From assembly GCA_018340805.1 (NCBI GenBank), contig JACMZG010001870.1, forward strand, positions 52,409,143 to 52,473,142: a stretch of 64,000 nucleotides of DNA. The letters are read 5' to 3'. The notes beneath the pieces were generated by a model that did no database searches, had not been told where the DNA came from, and saw only the letters and a program-made list of their open reading frames with translations. The translations under genes and the position numbers were made by a program. This document shows positions 23,057 to 35,712 of this stretch, piece by piece (the stretch's first letter is position 1; the number at the start of each line of letters is the position of its first letter). The stretch comes from Microvelia longipes (Eukaryota; Arthropoda; Insecta; Hemiptera; Veliidae).

Positions 23057-23945
23057 TTGTGTAAACAGGCTTCCTTATCCTTTAGCAATCACGGTCAAAG
23101 CAAGTGAATAAATTTGGACATAAAAGATAAAATAGAGAAAGCCAATTTCTAAAGATACCTTTAGAATTCTAGGAAGCTACTTCTGAAAACGTTTGGAATG
23201 CCATAATGGTTAGAAACTTGGTTCCAATGAATGACCCAGCCAAACTGGTCGGGATTAAATCCAACCACCGCGAGTTCCCCAATGACCCCTTGGTCACAAT
23301 AATATATTTTTCATTTCTTTGACGGCCTTGCTGACAACTATTACCGCGCAATTATCTCGAATCAGTTTAATTTATCAATTCAAAGGATCTTAATTCGTCT
23401 TCTAAATCGTTACCTAGCAAAATATGATCAATGAAATTATTGTCCATACAAAATTGCACAAAATCTATTTTAATTTTAGCTAGTAAGAAAATATATTTCA
23501 CATTACCTTAAAAAGGTATACGGCCCATTGAAAAAAAAGAAGAAGTGATCGTCACAGTTCAAAAAGTAAATAATATTAAAAAGAAAAATTAATTGCAGGA
23601 TCAAATGCCAATAGTTAAAAAAAAATAAGAAGACAATTAAGAGTATAATAATAATAATAATAATAAATCTTTATTTTTCATTAAATTTTACAAAGAAGAA
23701 GACTTCTTCTTTCTTCAGACTTCTTCTTTTATAAAGACGAAGTTAAGTAAAGCAGTGGTTTTCTTCACACACGAAGAAAACCACTGCTTTTCATAAGGAT
23801 AGTTCATAAAACTATGTCACTAGGAGAGAAACTGTTGCAAGATATATAAATTCACAGAGAAGATTTGATGGCATTTGTTCTTCAACAGGTTATATGAACT
23901 ACAGCAGCAAGCCGAGCACAACACAACAATTACAATGACACTTAA
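23057..23945. other. Intron sequence with small hairpins
   Basis: A (TAA)n tract lies at about 23646-23665, and AAGAAGAAGACTTCTTCTTT is self-complementary near 23695. An 18-bp perfect hairpin follows (listed separately). No gene was recognised. Confidence 0.5.
23749..23790. repeat. Perfect 18-bp hairpin, loop ACACAC
   Basis: AAAGCAGTGGTTTTCTTC pairs exactly with 23773-23790. It is shorter than an animal microRNA precursor and has no mismatches, so it is more likely a repeat terminus. Confidence 0.8.
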
Positions 23946-24980
23946 AATAATACTATATATAGAAGGAGCACTACTGATAACACGAAAGCCGGTTCACTGG
24001 TGCACCTAAGTAATGCTGCCACGCTTACAATATACAATTTTCTAAAAAAAAAGTTGGCAATACTTCCGGTTGCTGGATTATTATGTTCTATTATTAATTA
24101 ATTATTGATTATTCATAAAATACTAATATAAATATCGGTGCATTACAATATTTTATGCATTTTAAATTGTAGTTTAACGTATTTATTAAAATTATATATA
24201 AAAAGTAGTCCTCGTCAACTAAATGTAGATTCTTGTATTCCGCCACCCATTTGCCATCTAAGACCAGTTTTATTAAATACTCAGCAGGTGTTTTAAGTTA
24301 TTATATTTGTTCTTTACGATCTTTCTTCATTTATAAGGCGCGGTCGAATATCCACGGCCTTCTAGAACGTTGGACCACCAACAAACTTTTTTTATAACTT
24401 TTTTTCAAAATTTTCAGTAATTAGCCGGCTTTGTGATAAATGAAGCCTATTTTCGTAATCTGCACGCTCTTTTAGTTAATCTCAAAGAGTATTTACATTC
24501 ACTCAACAATTTATTTTTAATCTAACTTGGTACATACATAACTACTGTTAGACGTCAATGTCAACAAATATGACATGTCAAAATATAACACAAATCAGGT
24601 AGATAACATTGACGTCTAACAGTAGTTATGTATGTACCAAGTTAGATTAAAAATAAATTGTTGAGTGCATGTAAATACTCTTTGAGATTAACCAAAAGAG
24701 CGTGCAGATTACGAAAATAGGCTTCATTTATCACAAATCCGGCTAATTACAGAAAATTTTGAAAAAAAAGTTATAAAAAAAGTTTGTTGGTGATCCAACG
24801 TTCTAGAAGGCCGTGGATATTCGACCGCGCCTTATAGATATTTATGACGCATATTTAAAATAATGTTTTGTTGTCAGGTTGGCAGCACTACTTAGTTGCA
24901 CCAGTCAACCGGCTTTCGTGTTATCAGTGGAATTACATTGTGTTTACGGTCCTGTGCTCCTTCTATATATAGTATTATTC
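23946..24980. mobile_element. MITE-like element, family A, copy 2, with nested insert
   Basis: Same terminal arms as copy 1 (ACTGATAACACGAAAGCCGG left, complement right). Its outer inverted words TACTATATATAGAAGGAGCA (left) and complement (24953-24975) show that the true ends lie further out. A second palindromic element (24332-24836) sits inside, which explains the larger size. Confidence 0.8.
24332..24836. mobile_element. Nested palindromic element with about 230-bp arms
   Basis: The left arm starts TATAAGGCGCGGTCGAATAT and the right arm ends with its complement. The arms differ at only a few positions and meet at a centre of about 40 bp (24563-24604) flanked by TTAGACGTCAATGT and its complement. 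High arm identity implies recent origin or conversion. No coding sequence. Confidence 0.88.
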
Positions 24981-26521
24981 TAAGCATAATTATGATCTCT
25001 TATCTATGCTTCTAACCTTTCGAGCAGGTTATAAAAACGAAACCATTCTTCAAGAGGTGGAAAATAATACCATCTCATTAGGGTACCATATTACTTAGTA
25101 TTATTTAGGTATTATTTTAAGTACCATATTATTTAGCCATTGGATATACTATACACATTTTTGTTTTCGAATGTACAATGTATTTCTTTTGAAAATGGAA
25201 TTCCTATCACATATACATGGTATTTCATTTCTAGATTGATTTGGAAACATCAATGTCGTCAGATGGTAAGATCCGTCAGGAAGTAAAGCAACTTGTAATT
25301 GGTTGTATCATACGTAGACAATGTATCTAAAGATACACTGGTTCATTACTAGCCTCACTTTCACCGGTATGCTATGTTCTATTAATTATATGTTGTTTTA
25401 GAATTTTTTATTCTTTTGACACCTTATTGTCACGTTTATTTTAGATTTCTTTGTTGATTGTATTATTTTATTTTATAGTTTACTCTATTTTTTCATTTTA
25501 TTAATTGATCAATCGTTTGTCATGTAGGCACTGATGATGACCGTTAACGGTTGAAAGCCGACTCTGTTATATAAATATAATAATGTGTGGAGAGACAAAA
25601 ACTGTTCTGTTTATATTCATTATTACGGCACTCCACGGCTCAATTCAACATATATGTATCTAAAGACGTTTTGAAACAAATGCTCCACGATACTGGAGAC
25701 AATGACTATACTATAAAAGAGCTAGAGGCTATTCTTGGACACTCCAATACAGTATGAACATGACGTATATACACAGATATCTCTAAACACGATCTCAACC
25801 TCATTTTCTTATTACTTCTTTGTAAATACGCGATTATAAAAATAACGTTACATTTGAATTGAGCAGATGATTTACAGCCCACGTGCTCTCATCTCGGACC
25901 CACACACGTTTATATTTCATTCCAGAAACAGAACGTAAACAAAACATAATGACGTGACCAAAACTTACACACAATGCACACATACACATGCATATTGTCA
26001 CACACAGACACCTCTAACCTCACACACACACAAAACACAACGTCTCACACACAGACATTCTAATTTCACAGCCCAGAGATTATATTTAGAAGTTTAAATC
26101 GAGGTGAGATATAAAAATCACGCTATTTCATTGTTTACTCTCCACACGTGATAATGTTCCACTTTATCTTCTGACAAAACCAAACACGTCACGTAATCTC
26201 TGCCAACTAGACTTCCGGGTTCAGCTCTGCTCTATAACACTCTATCAGTAGAAAACTAGAACACTTTTCCCAACATAAGTCATTCCTTATCTATGTAACT
26301 TCTTTACCAAAGTTTCCAAATACTTGTAACAAGATGTTATAAGTCAACTGGTAACAGCGTTAAAACGACAGATGAAAGAAATGTGGACAAAAGTTTAAAA
26401 AATGTATAAAATAGGTTAAAAGAGGAGAAAAGAGGTTAAAGCCAGTATGGAGAAATAGCCAAACACAGTTAAGCCACCAGTTTTGGCGATTTGCGGAAAA
26501 GTGGAAACAAAACCTAGAGAG
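24981..26521. other. Intron sequence with a Penelope-like signature
   Basis: CTGATGA, one base, a self-complementary ACCGTTAACGGT stem and GAAA occur at 25531-25556, as in the two foldback elements at 21.4 and 52.5 kb, but no inverted second copy was found. CA-rich sequence (ACACACACAAAACACAACG) lies at 25975-26060. No gene was recognised. Confidence 0.4.
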
Positions 26522-26688
26522 GAGGGGCGGACCGGCCAGTCAGGGCGAGGGTGGCAGACCTCCGGGCCCCTTAGCCAAGGAAAAACAATGAATTAAAAAA
26601 AATATTTATATATTAAATAATATATAATAAAAATTATGTTTATATATACATAAAAAAAAAAAATATATATATATACATATATATATAT

Positions 26689-26745
<57 letters not shown>

Positions 26746-27356
26746 TCTATAATTGAGAATATATTCATATCCTCAGAGTAAAAGAGACCAAAATTAAGAC
26801 TTTAAGGTCTCTATTAATTTTACCTGGACTTTTAAGAGCCCCATACGGAAGACCAGGCCCCTCAGACCAAAAAAGGCCATACTCGATCAGAGCGCTAATG
26901 CAGTATAAAATGGCTGTAAATATTTGTTAATTTTTTTAAGCAATTCAAATACATTTAAATTTTAGATCTTTATATTAAGATCCTAATCATTATATTAAGA
27001 CTTTTAAGGGCCCTATACGAAGACTAGAGCCAATGATGGCCATTATCATACTTGATCAGGGCCCTATAATTTTAGGGACTTACATAAGAGACTTATACAT
27101 AAAGTTGAGTTTTATTTCAGTATATTTTAATTTTACTTTAGTTGATTTTAATTTATTTAAATAAAAGAATTTCAATTAATTTATTTTATTAAATACTAAA
27201 TTAAAATTTAAATGCTTGCAATGATTAATACTACTCTAGTTAAAAATAGTTCCCTTCTACTAGGGAAGCAATATAGGACACCCCCCTATTGGGCTCCTTG
27301 AGATCTAGGTTTGGGCACTTATAGGCCAAACTTTTCTCGGGCTCCGTCCGCCACTT
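26522..27356. mobile_element. hAT-like non-autonomous element C, copy 1
   Basis: The left end GAGGGGCGGACCGGCC and the right end GGGCTCCGTCCGCCACTT are imperfect inverted repeats of the hAT CAGNGGCGGA type. Flanks CTAGAGAG (26514-26521) and CTGGAGAG (27357-27364) differ at one of 8 bases, consistent with an aged 8-bp target duplication. The interior has a TA tract (26650-26745) and GGGCCCTA-type words shared with copy 2 at 36.2 kb. Confidence 0.75.
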
Positions 27357-27364
27357 CTGGAGAG

Positions 27365-27920
27365 TGCAAAACTATTTTTGTTTACTCCGCATCTGACGTT
27401 ACACTTCCACAGTGGAAGAGGGAAGAAAAGTGGAATGGAAAGTTAACTCTAGTCAGACCAAATCAATTAATTCCTAGGTGATAAAAGAAGATAAGGCAAC
27501 CAAGGCTGTGGGTAGTAATACAGCAAGAGTAACGTGATAATGGGTGATAGTTAATTACAGGGAACATGGCAATCAATGACCCTGCAGAGTAACTCAGACA
27601 CCTGACTCCCAGTCACGGGGAACTACGCCGAGCAGGAAATGCTAAATTACTTTACACGTTACATGCTAACATGTCACAGACTATACACACGCTATGATTT
27701 AACTTACACAGCCTTACAGGACCGTACTACAGTCACATAAATACAACAATTTTTATCATTGTACAATTTTTAATTATTGAAAATGTAAAACCTGGTATAA
27801 CCTCACATAAGGCTATGTTGATATACACAAGTTAGTCTAAGTTAAGGCAGCAGCTCTGAAAAGTTAAACTGAACATTTCTCTTTCCAAGATTCCTTTCTC
27901 ATAGTTGCTGTAAATTACCC
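27365..27920. other. Intron sequence, nothing recognised
   Basis: About 550 bp of ordinary composition; no repeats or frames of note. Confidence 0.5.
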
Positions 27921-28625
27921 TCATAGTCCAGGAGCTGGACGTGAAAAAATGTCACTCATTTTGTACTACTTCAAATTAAATATTTCTGAAAATATATCCT
28001 AAAGTCTGAAAAAACATGTTCTGCCTATCCAAAGTGGAGCCCCTCATATGAATGGAGCCGCTCAAAATATTAAGAAAATCGCACAAATTTTAGATTTTTC
28101 GCAATAAGTGGTTCCCTGTGGGTCGTGAGCAAAACACAAAGACAACATTTTTTTAAAGCTGATAAAATGTTCTATAAAACGAGTGTTTAATCATCAAAAT
28201 TGGATGACTACAACCAAAGTTATGGTTCTATCAAAAACACCAAAAAATGATTAATTTACACTAAGTAAGCAAATATCTTTTGCTTACCGGGAAAAATATT
28301 GGGGTTTTAAACATTTCTTGGCCATTTAACAAATTTCATAATTTTAGTTGTCGTTATCCGATTTTGATGATAAAAACACTCGTTTTATAGGAAATTGTAT
28401 CAGCTTTAAAAACGTTCTCTTCATGTTTTGCACACGATCCACAGAGGTTCACTTATTGCGAGAAAACTGGAATTTGTGCGATTTACTAATATTTTGAGCG
28501 AGCGCATACTCCGGATAGGCAGACTTTTCCTTCATAATTTAAGATATCTTTTCAGAAAAATTAGGTTTGAAGTAGTACAAAATGAGTCACATGTTTTCAG
28601 GTCCGACTCTTGGACTATAAATATG
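27921..28625. mobile_element. Foldback family F2, intact copy
   Basis: The ends are inverted: ATAGTCCAGGAGCTGGACG with ACTCATTTTGTACTACTTCA on the left and the complements on the right. Matching continues through GCCTATCC, GAGCCCCTCATATGAATG and AAAACGAGTG words toward a centre near 28270. The 79-codon frame at 28428 is arm sequence. This copy lacks the Tigger insertion carried by the copy at 47.5 kb and so shows the empty site. Confidence 0.8.
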
Positions 28626-29221
28626 GACTTAATTTGTGTATGTGGATATTTGGATATAGCTCGTTAGAAAACATGTGCCGAAATAGTTTTTATCTACTCC
28701 TTGTATTGTAAGTTCTACTTACAGTATTGTTTCTCACACTGTAAATGTACTTTTACTCCCTAGGAGGAAAAGTGAAAGTGTTGCCAAACTTGACAGAATT
28801 TTTAGTAAAATTTTAGGAATTTGAGGAAATTTTTAGGATTTTTTTTCGGTGTTATGTTGGTACTACGGTACCAACAAATACGGGTACAAATATAGTATTA
28901 CATTATTCTATTGACAGCTTACAATAAAATAATGTGAAGATAGTGGCTTTATTCTCTCTTCATAATTAAAGTACCCCATAGAATTAGAACAAATATTAAC
29001 TAAACGAACACTATGTATTGGGACAAAGTTAACAACACAATTAATAATCTATCACTCTAAAATCAGACTGACTTAATATGTATATACATGAAATATTATC
29101 ATTAAATGTACCTTAACATTCATCAGAGTAATTGACAGGGTAAGAATAAACTAAACTAACACAATAACAATTAAGGAGCTGAAGAATATATTAATAGTTG
29201 TTAATATTAGTTCTCTAGTCG
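28626..29221. other. Intron sequence, nothing recognised
   Basis: A small palindrome, TTGGTACTACGGTACCAA, lies near 28857; otherwise nothing was seen. Confidence 0.5.
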
Positions 29222-29465
29222 TAGATAAAATTTAATATGCAACAAGGGATGAAAGTTTTCAGCTCTCGTATTATCTCCCTCGTCAAGCCTCGGGAGCCAA
29301 AATGTTAGTTAACTCCCTCTGCAAGCCTCGGAAGCTAACTAGTTTATCTCCCTAGGCCTACGTGCCTCGTGAGCTAATGAAGTTTCCTTCTTCGGCGCTG
29401 CCTTAGGACGAAACTTTAACTTGAGCTGTAAAACTTACTTTCATCCCTTGTTGCATAAATAACTA
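29222..29465. repeat. Interspersed repeat R2, copy 2
   Basis: Shares TTCAGCTCTCGTATTATCTC and the three CTCGG/CCTCGGGAGC modules with 7085-7320 in the same orientation. It is bracketed by ATGCAACAAGGGATGAAAGT (about 29237) and the inverted ACTTTCATCCCTTGTTGCAT (about 29438), so this copy has 20-bp perfect terminal inverted repeats and may be a MITE. Confidence 0.75.
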
Positions 29466-29561
29466 TTTAGAAATACTAGTTTAGCAAAGATAATAAATAA
29501 CAGTATATTCTCTGATATCAAGGAGCTTTGTAAAACGTGCAACAAGAAATTATAGTGTAAC

Positions 29562-29727
29562 ACACGCCTAAAATCAGTTGACAGCGTGATAAAATAATAA
29601 CAGGGAGCCAATGAGATTATTCTTGGATGTTAAACCACGCCCACCATTACAAATCGGACCAACCTCATTGATTCCTTAACACTATCTTTCTACACTGTCA
29701 ATTGATTTTAGCCATGTTTTAGACTGC
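29562..29727. mobile_element. Short palindromic MITE-like element
   Basis: GCCTAAAATCAGTTGACAGC near the left end pairs with CTGTCAATTGATTTTAGCC near the right end, and inner words (CAATGAGATTATTC with CCTCATTGATTCC) pair weakly. It is about 166 bp long with no frame. Confidence 0.6.
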
Positions 29728-30275
29728 AAGAGTAGGACAGAGTGAGTTGCGACTCTGTCGGTACTCTAAAGGATTAGACATAGCAAAACAAAGTGGGACA
29801 TGACATTTCCTTTGATTTGGCAATTTTTCAAAGAAAATTCATCAACAAACTTATGTTTGAAACAATCAAATTCAACACGTTACAATAATAGATAGTAACA
29901 TTACAAAATAAATATTGGCGAATAACAGAACATAAGAAACCAATCAGATTTTATAATTATTTGTTAAGATCCATAATCAAGCAAGAAAAAAACTCTAGTA
30001 TGTAAACCAACCAAATCTTTTAGATTCCCTTCCGTGACGTTTAATACGCTATTTTCATAAAAACGTCAATTAAAAAAAATACATTTTAAAAAATTTCAAG
30101 TCACGAGTCCTAGGTAAAATTTGGGTGCAAAAAAACCTTAAGTTATAATAGTTATACAAAAAACTTGGACCAGGAGAGGTCTTTCCATGATTCAGCATTG
30201 AAAGGTAAAAATTTGTTTAACGTTAAAGGCTTTCTTAAATGTAGAGAGCAAGTTAATAGGTAAATAAGCAACAAC

Positions 30276-30402
30276 ACACGGCTGTGATTGGTTTATTACT
30301 AACGTAAGTGCTAAAATACACGGCTGTGATTGGTTTATTACTAACGTAAGTGGTAAAATACACGGCTGTGATTGGTTTATTTGTTATAAATGACCTATTA
30401 TC
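30276..30402. repeat. 42-bp tandem repeat, three copies
   Basis: ACACGGCTGTGATTGGTTTA starts at 30276, 30318 and 30360; units one and two are nearly identical. Confidence 0.92.
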
Positions 30403-30509
30403 TAAGTCTATTCTACACAGAGAACGCACATAATCAATAACAGAGCTTAAGCTCTTATTAACTCTAGAGAATAAGTGTTTTTTGGGTCATCAAAAGGGGG
30501 TCCCACTGA

Positions 30510-30685
30510 TCAACAAGACACACATACACACAGAAACACTGATCAACAAGACACACATACGCTGATCAACAACACACACATACACACACACACTGACCAA
30601 CAAGACACACATATCCATACACACAATGATCAACAAGACAAACACATACACTGATCAAACAAGACACGCATACACACTGATTCTT
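30510..30685. repeat. CA-rich minisatellite
   Basis: Units of about 25-35 bp with ACTGATCAACAAGACACACA repeat some six times with length variation. Confidence 0.88.
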
Positions 30686-31056
30686 AAGAAATTTGCTTGA
30701 CCATTTGTTTATTAAAAATACGACGCTATTGACCCAGAAAATTCAATTAACCCCGAAAGAACTTGGACCAAGCTAAAATTTATTACACGTATTCTGATAA
30801 ATATATGAAATTAAATTTATTTATCAGGATTTGCTCCGATTTTATAGGTAGACATATTATTTTTTATTCGAAAATATCACTACCACAGAGATCTATAGGT
30901 CTAAAATCTCAATAGATTAGCCACCCTCCCCCCCTCTACTTATTACATCTAAAATTTTAAGTTAAATTAAAGAATCACTAAAGTATGACAATAAGTAAGG
31001 ATGCTATACTAACGCAATGTTTGTTAGTGATTTTATAGAACCTTGATTACGTCACA

Positions 31057-31368
31057 ATGTTAAAATCAAACAAAAATCTGGAATACGAACTTGATCTACA
31101 TATTAGGAACTTAAGATATCTCAAGCACGAGCAAAAAATGAATCACTTATACGGTCAAAAGCAACAGAAATTCCAACTTGCTGAAGCCATCAAAAATCAA
31201 GCCTACGATGAATTTCAACGTTTCAACGAAACGTTCGCCAAACTTTACGGGACGTCTCCTTCTAAGCAAGTCGTCAGACAGCGAGTTCAACGCTTGTTCT
31301 ATAATATAATCAAATATCACGACTTCAACAACATCATGATGCTGACGCTCGCACAAGTATCCGATTAA
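31057..31368 (+). CDS. Unassigned 103-residue protein, single exon in pellino intron
   Basis: I do not recognise the family. The frame opens at an ATG with an in-frame TAG about 21 bases upstream and runs 103 codons to TAA. It is on the strand opposite pellino. The product looks helical and charged: residues 1-60 are rich in Lys, Gln, Glu, His and Leu (for example LEYELDLHIRNLRYLKHEQK). They are followed by FNETFAKLYGTSPSKQVVRQ and a C-terminal YNIIKYHDFNNIMMLTLAQV. It has no signal peptide or membrane segment. Composition is balanced and the third positions use many C and G (AAC, TAC, TTC, CGT, ACG), unlike the AT-rich surroundings, which argues for real or recent coding. It could be a retrocopy, a transposon-borne gene or an endogenised viral gene. 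A 77-codon antisense frame overlaps it. Confidence 0.45.
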   Translation: MLKSNKNLEYELDLHIRNLRYLKHEQKMNHLYGQKQQKFQLAEAIKNQAYDEFQRFNETFAKLYGTSPSKQVVRQRVQRLFYNIIKYHDFNNIMMLTLAQVSD

Positions 31369-32448
31369 AAAGTTTTGCAATGCTGAAACGTAATGTAATG
31401 TACAAGTGGACTAATTGTTGTCTGTAATATAAATATATAGAACAACTCAAAAGCTAAAGTAATGATACGCTATAGAGTACCAAAGACACAAAAAAATCAA
31501 CGGAGAAAGTCCATGGAAACTCAATGCTCAAATTCTCAATACTCTAGCTAGGACTCGGTCTACTTCCACACGACTCAACTCGATCCAGCTGCCGAGCCTT
31601 AACCAGCATTTCAATAACAACATACAGAGCAAACCCGAAAACAAATTTATTTTGGATTGAATGTAAATAAAGATGTATCTCCATTGACACTTCTTTATTT
31701 GCTTATTTATCGGAATTTTCTTCCGAAAAATGTAGCTTTTGGAATAAAAGGGGTGATGGGGGAACACGTTTCCTCCGGCGAGAAGGAAATGTCTAACCAG
31801 GAAAATCCATTTTTGAGGTTGTTAAATTATCATCTTCTCCATTTCCCATGTCATCCAAACTTAATGTGAATATTATACCTCAAGTCGTGCGGGATTTCGG
31901 TTTAATGGAGCAACGAACAATTGAGCCAACTTTAATATTATAGCTTTGTAAAAATAACAAAGGTGATACATTTATTAGACCACAGAGATTTAGTAAATAG
32001 AGATGACCGAGGCGATAAATAACACGTTAGATTGCAGTTAGTATAGTTGGAACTGCTTTAGATATATGAAATAAGCACGGCTAACTTATATCTGACTTAT
32101 CTCAGGCAAGTTAGCCTCTTACTTGTTCTACTAGGACTTCTTCGAACCCTCAATTGCATGTAATAGCCACTGCCGTCTCTACGTACTTGTATCTCTATAC
32201 ATGAAACATGTAAAACAATACCAACAACCTTTTCTCCGACCTTCTTTCAATCATATCCTCGAGTGAGACATCAAGGAGATAATAATCAAAGGTATTCCAT
32301 TATCCTTTCATAATAATAAATGACCTCATTATTATCATATTTCAAATCTTTATATTGAGATGTTATATTAATTAATTAACAAGGCTATAACAAACGGATC
32401 AGTCTTTTTTTATTACGACTATCAATCGATTTTTAAGATAAATTCATA

Positions 32449-32451
<3 letters not shown>
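31369..32451. other. Intron sequence, nothing recognised
   Basis: Short frames at 31528-31869 on both strands have no recognisable motif. No repeat copy was seen. Confidence 0.45.

Positions 32452-32484
<33 letters not shown>
32452..32484. repeat. Short (TA)n tract
   Basis: About 30 bp of TA. Confidence 0.9.
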
Positions 32485-35400
32485 TCGTTTAGATTTATAT
32501 TTACAATGCTTAAATAGTATACATGAATTTATACTGAATGTACTACACATTTATGTATACTGTCTATAAGCGAAATATAGTTCTGTCATTAATTAGTACA
32601 TATAAACATTATACACACAAACACAGAAAGACAGTATAATTAAAATCACTCAGAACGCCACAAAACGGATAATTATAAAGAACCCTAGAACACAATAATT
32701 TTCCTTCCTACCTAAGGTAGGTAAAGAAAGAAGAAAAGTAGAAAAAGCACTGTAAACTTGAACGACTAATTCCAAGGATTTGCCATAGTTAAACAATTTC
32801 CTAATAAAGTAATAAATAATTTGATGGAGGCTTAAAAACATGGCTAACTAATTTTAATTTATGAAAATCCTACCTGGAGAAAACTGTCGAGTTTTGGGAT
32901 TAACCAAAGGTTAATCCCACAAAGAGGTCGCCAACCTTTCATTTAAATTTCACCCTTGATGGCAAAATCAATATTTTCAATTTTGAACCTGCTTATTTTA
33001 AACATGAGAATTAAAAAAAACTCTACATAAATGTTTTACTTAAACGATTGATCAATAATTAATAGTGAGATCAAACCGCAATACATTAAACATGTATTTA
33101 TAGCAAAATACGTTATTGATCGAACAGGAATAAAAGCAAACAATTTATTGATAATAGAGCTTGTGATTGTCATCGGTGATTGCTTAGCAAACAAACATAT
33201 TCCTTATTTCTGACGTAATAGAAAATCATTAGGTCATTAGGCTGTCCCGCCTCATGAGGATAACAAATACACTAAAATTTGAATAAACGCCGTCCACAAA
33301 AGACGAATGTTTTCCGCTAAGAATAATTGTTAAGGTAGACAACAAGGTAAATCGATTAAGACCAGTTTGAGCTCAATGGGATTATCCTAAGTGGCGTATA
33401 TATTGTTATATTCCTTTTTCTCACAGCTTTTATAGAGGATCATACGTTATATAACGATGATATTCTGATGTTTTCCGGATTTTCAAACAACCGGGACAAA
33501 ATTAACTTTTCTAGCTTGCTAGAATAAAATATACACCAATCTACACGACGCACGCGCAGAGCTTGTTACTAATACTTAGCTAAACATCATAAACGCTGCT
33601 ACAATATATCTATTTCCACACATGTGTATATCTTTATGTCAATGACCTTGAGACAGACCTCTTGAGATCAGTGGTGCTAAAGGGCAGGGAGGTAGTTGAA
33701 AAAGACATCCCCTACCTATCATATCCCCGGTAAATATGATGAAAATTCCCTAGATGTTTTATATTCTTTAATTGTTAAAAAAACTGCCATCGTAAGTAGC
33801 TAAGTTGTCAAGACATCACTCGTCTCAAATCAAATAAATTACCTTCAAAAAGGATAATTAAACACCTAGAATCTGAAAAATGATCAATTTCATGATAATA
33901 CAACATAATAATACAATACAATACAACCATAACGCCAGTGAACAAATTAAAATACCGTAAACATAAATGAAAAATCCTTCACCTGTTTACGAAAAAAATA
34001 GTGTCAAACGTTATTGCATCCAGTGAAGACAATGACAGTCACGCCAGAACAAACTGTCACTCACACAAACTTCTTCACTGTTATTATAAAGCTGTGTCCA
34101 CAAATTGTAAAACTTATGTATGTTACTTAATAATTTATAATCATCCACATATAGATCAATATGTTTACAAGGGATTGATATCAACAGGTAGAGAACGAGG
34201 TAAGGATGAGTCCCAGGATAACATTAAGACCAATAGTATCATAGCAGTGCATTACATGTGTAACACTTCATTATGGAACTTTATGAAAATTATTTAAAAA
34301 ATGGATTTAAACATTAATTGAATAAGTAACTTAAATGAGTATAATCATACTATCGTATATACATTTTTTTCTGTAGAATTAAAAACCAACACCTGAACAC
34401 TGACTGGATTCAGGATTCAGGTAAATATTTATTACTCTAACAAATCTATATTGCAAATTATCAATTGACATATATAATTTAATTTAGGGTAAAAAAGTTA
34501 ATTTGCAAACACAAATAGAAAAATTATTTATTTATGACACTCAATAGAACATAATCATAAACATAAGCATTGAATACTACAAAAATAGCAAAACCAACAC
34601 TTGATGACTAGATTAGATTTCGTAAATTAAATGGTAACAAAGCACAAGGTAGGGGCCTAAGTATAATGTATATATCACTTAATTGAGCTTGATCAGAACA
34701 AATACTTATGACGGAGTCGGCAAGACAGTCAAAGTGCCGCACTGACAGTTTCCCTCCTAAGTCATTGTTTTCTTCAGGAAAAACTTCACAAGATGAGAGA
34801 CACAGGAAACGACCAAACAATAAAACAGCGTTTGTTGTTTTTTTTTTTGTAACAAATATGGGTCAGTTATAGTTGCATCACGCGTTAGGAAGAAGTATAG
34901 GACTGACTTAAGAGAGTTAGAGGCGAAGACTAACGAGCGAGGAGACTGAAGTCAGTTTCCCGAGCCTAATTAGGAGTCAGTTACATCAAGAGGGGAAACA
35001 TCGAACCAAAATTAAGCAGACATCGTTTTTCTATAAAATAGAAACTCCGACATTGACTTTTAAAGTATTGGGACGCCCTTTAAGTTTGTTTTTGCACACT
35101 TAGTGTCTAATATACTTAATCCCAACATACTTCAATCTTTAATAAATGTTTATTGATTAGGATTGATAAGTTAAACATTGACGCAAAGTAAGAATAATTG
35201 AAATCAAGTCAAATTAACCCCATCACAATAATAAAGAACTAAAATATAACACGATATATTTATAATCTGACGATAAGAAGAATACAGTAGTATAGGGGGA
35301 TTCCAGTAAGGTGGAGGTTAGTAATACTATTTTATATGAGAAAGGTAAGATAGGTTCCTTCCGTGTTAATTAAATTCTCATCTTATGTATATAAGGTAAG

Positions 35401-35712
35401 ATATATCATAGATCATAAGATAAACATAAGCATAACATCATATTTTAATAAATATAAAGAAATTGCCTGAACTAAATTACTACTAATATTAAACAAACAA
35501 CTTATAGCTAAAGGTGGCCAGTAATTTGGGCTGAATCATCTCTGTTATCATTGTCAGATGTAACTGAAATATGAATAGACAGCACAAGACCTCGAATAAA
35601 ACTAAAACAGTAGACCTATTAGACCATGTAGTAGGGTTCCGCTGGGTTACAGCAAATTTATCAGAATAAATAACATCTTAATAAATAAATATGAATAAAT
35701 AGAGGAACTTAC
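32485..35712. other. Repeat-poor part of the pellino intron
   Basis: This 3.2-kb stretch next to the histidine-rich exon carries none of the repeat families listed and no minisatellite, in contrast to the rest of the intron. Short frames (34001-34297 plus, 34608-34820 minus) have no recognisable domains. Splicing or regulatory elements could be sheltered here, but none was identified. Confidence 0.4.

Noticed and set aside
23749..23790. microRNA precursor
   Set aside because: Stem of 18 bp with no mismatches and a 6-base loop is too short for an animal pre-miRNA.
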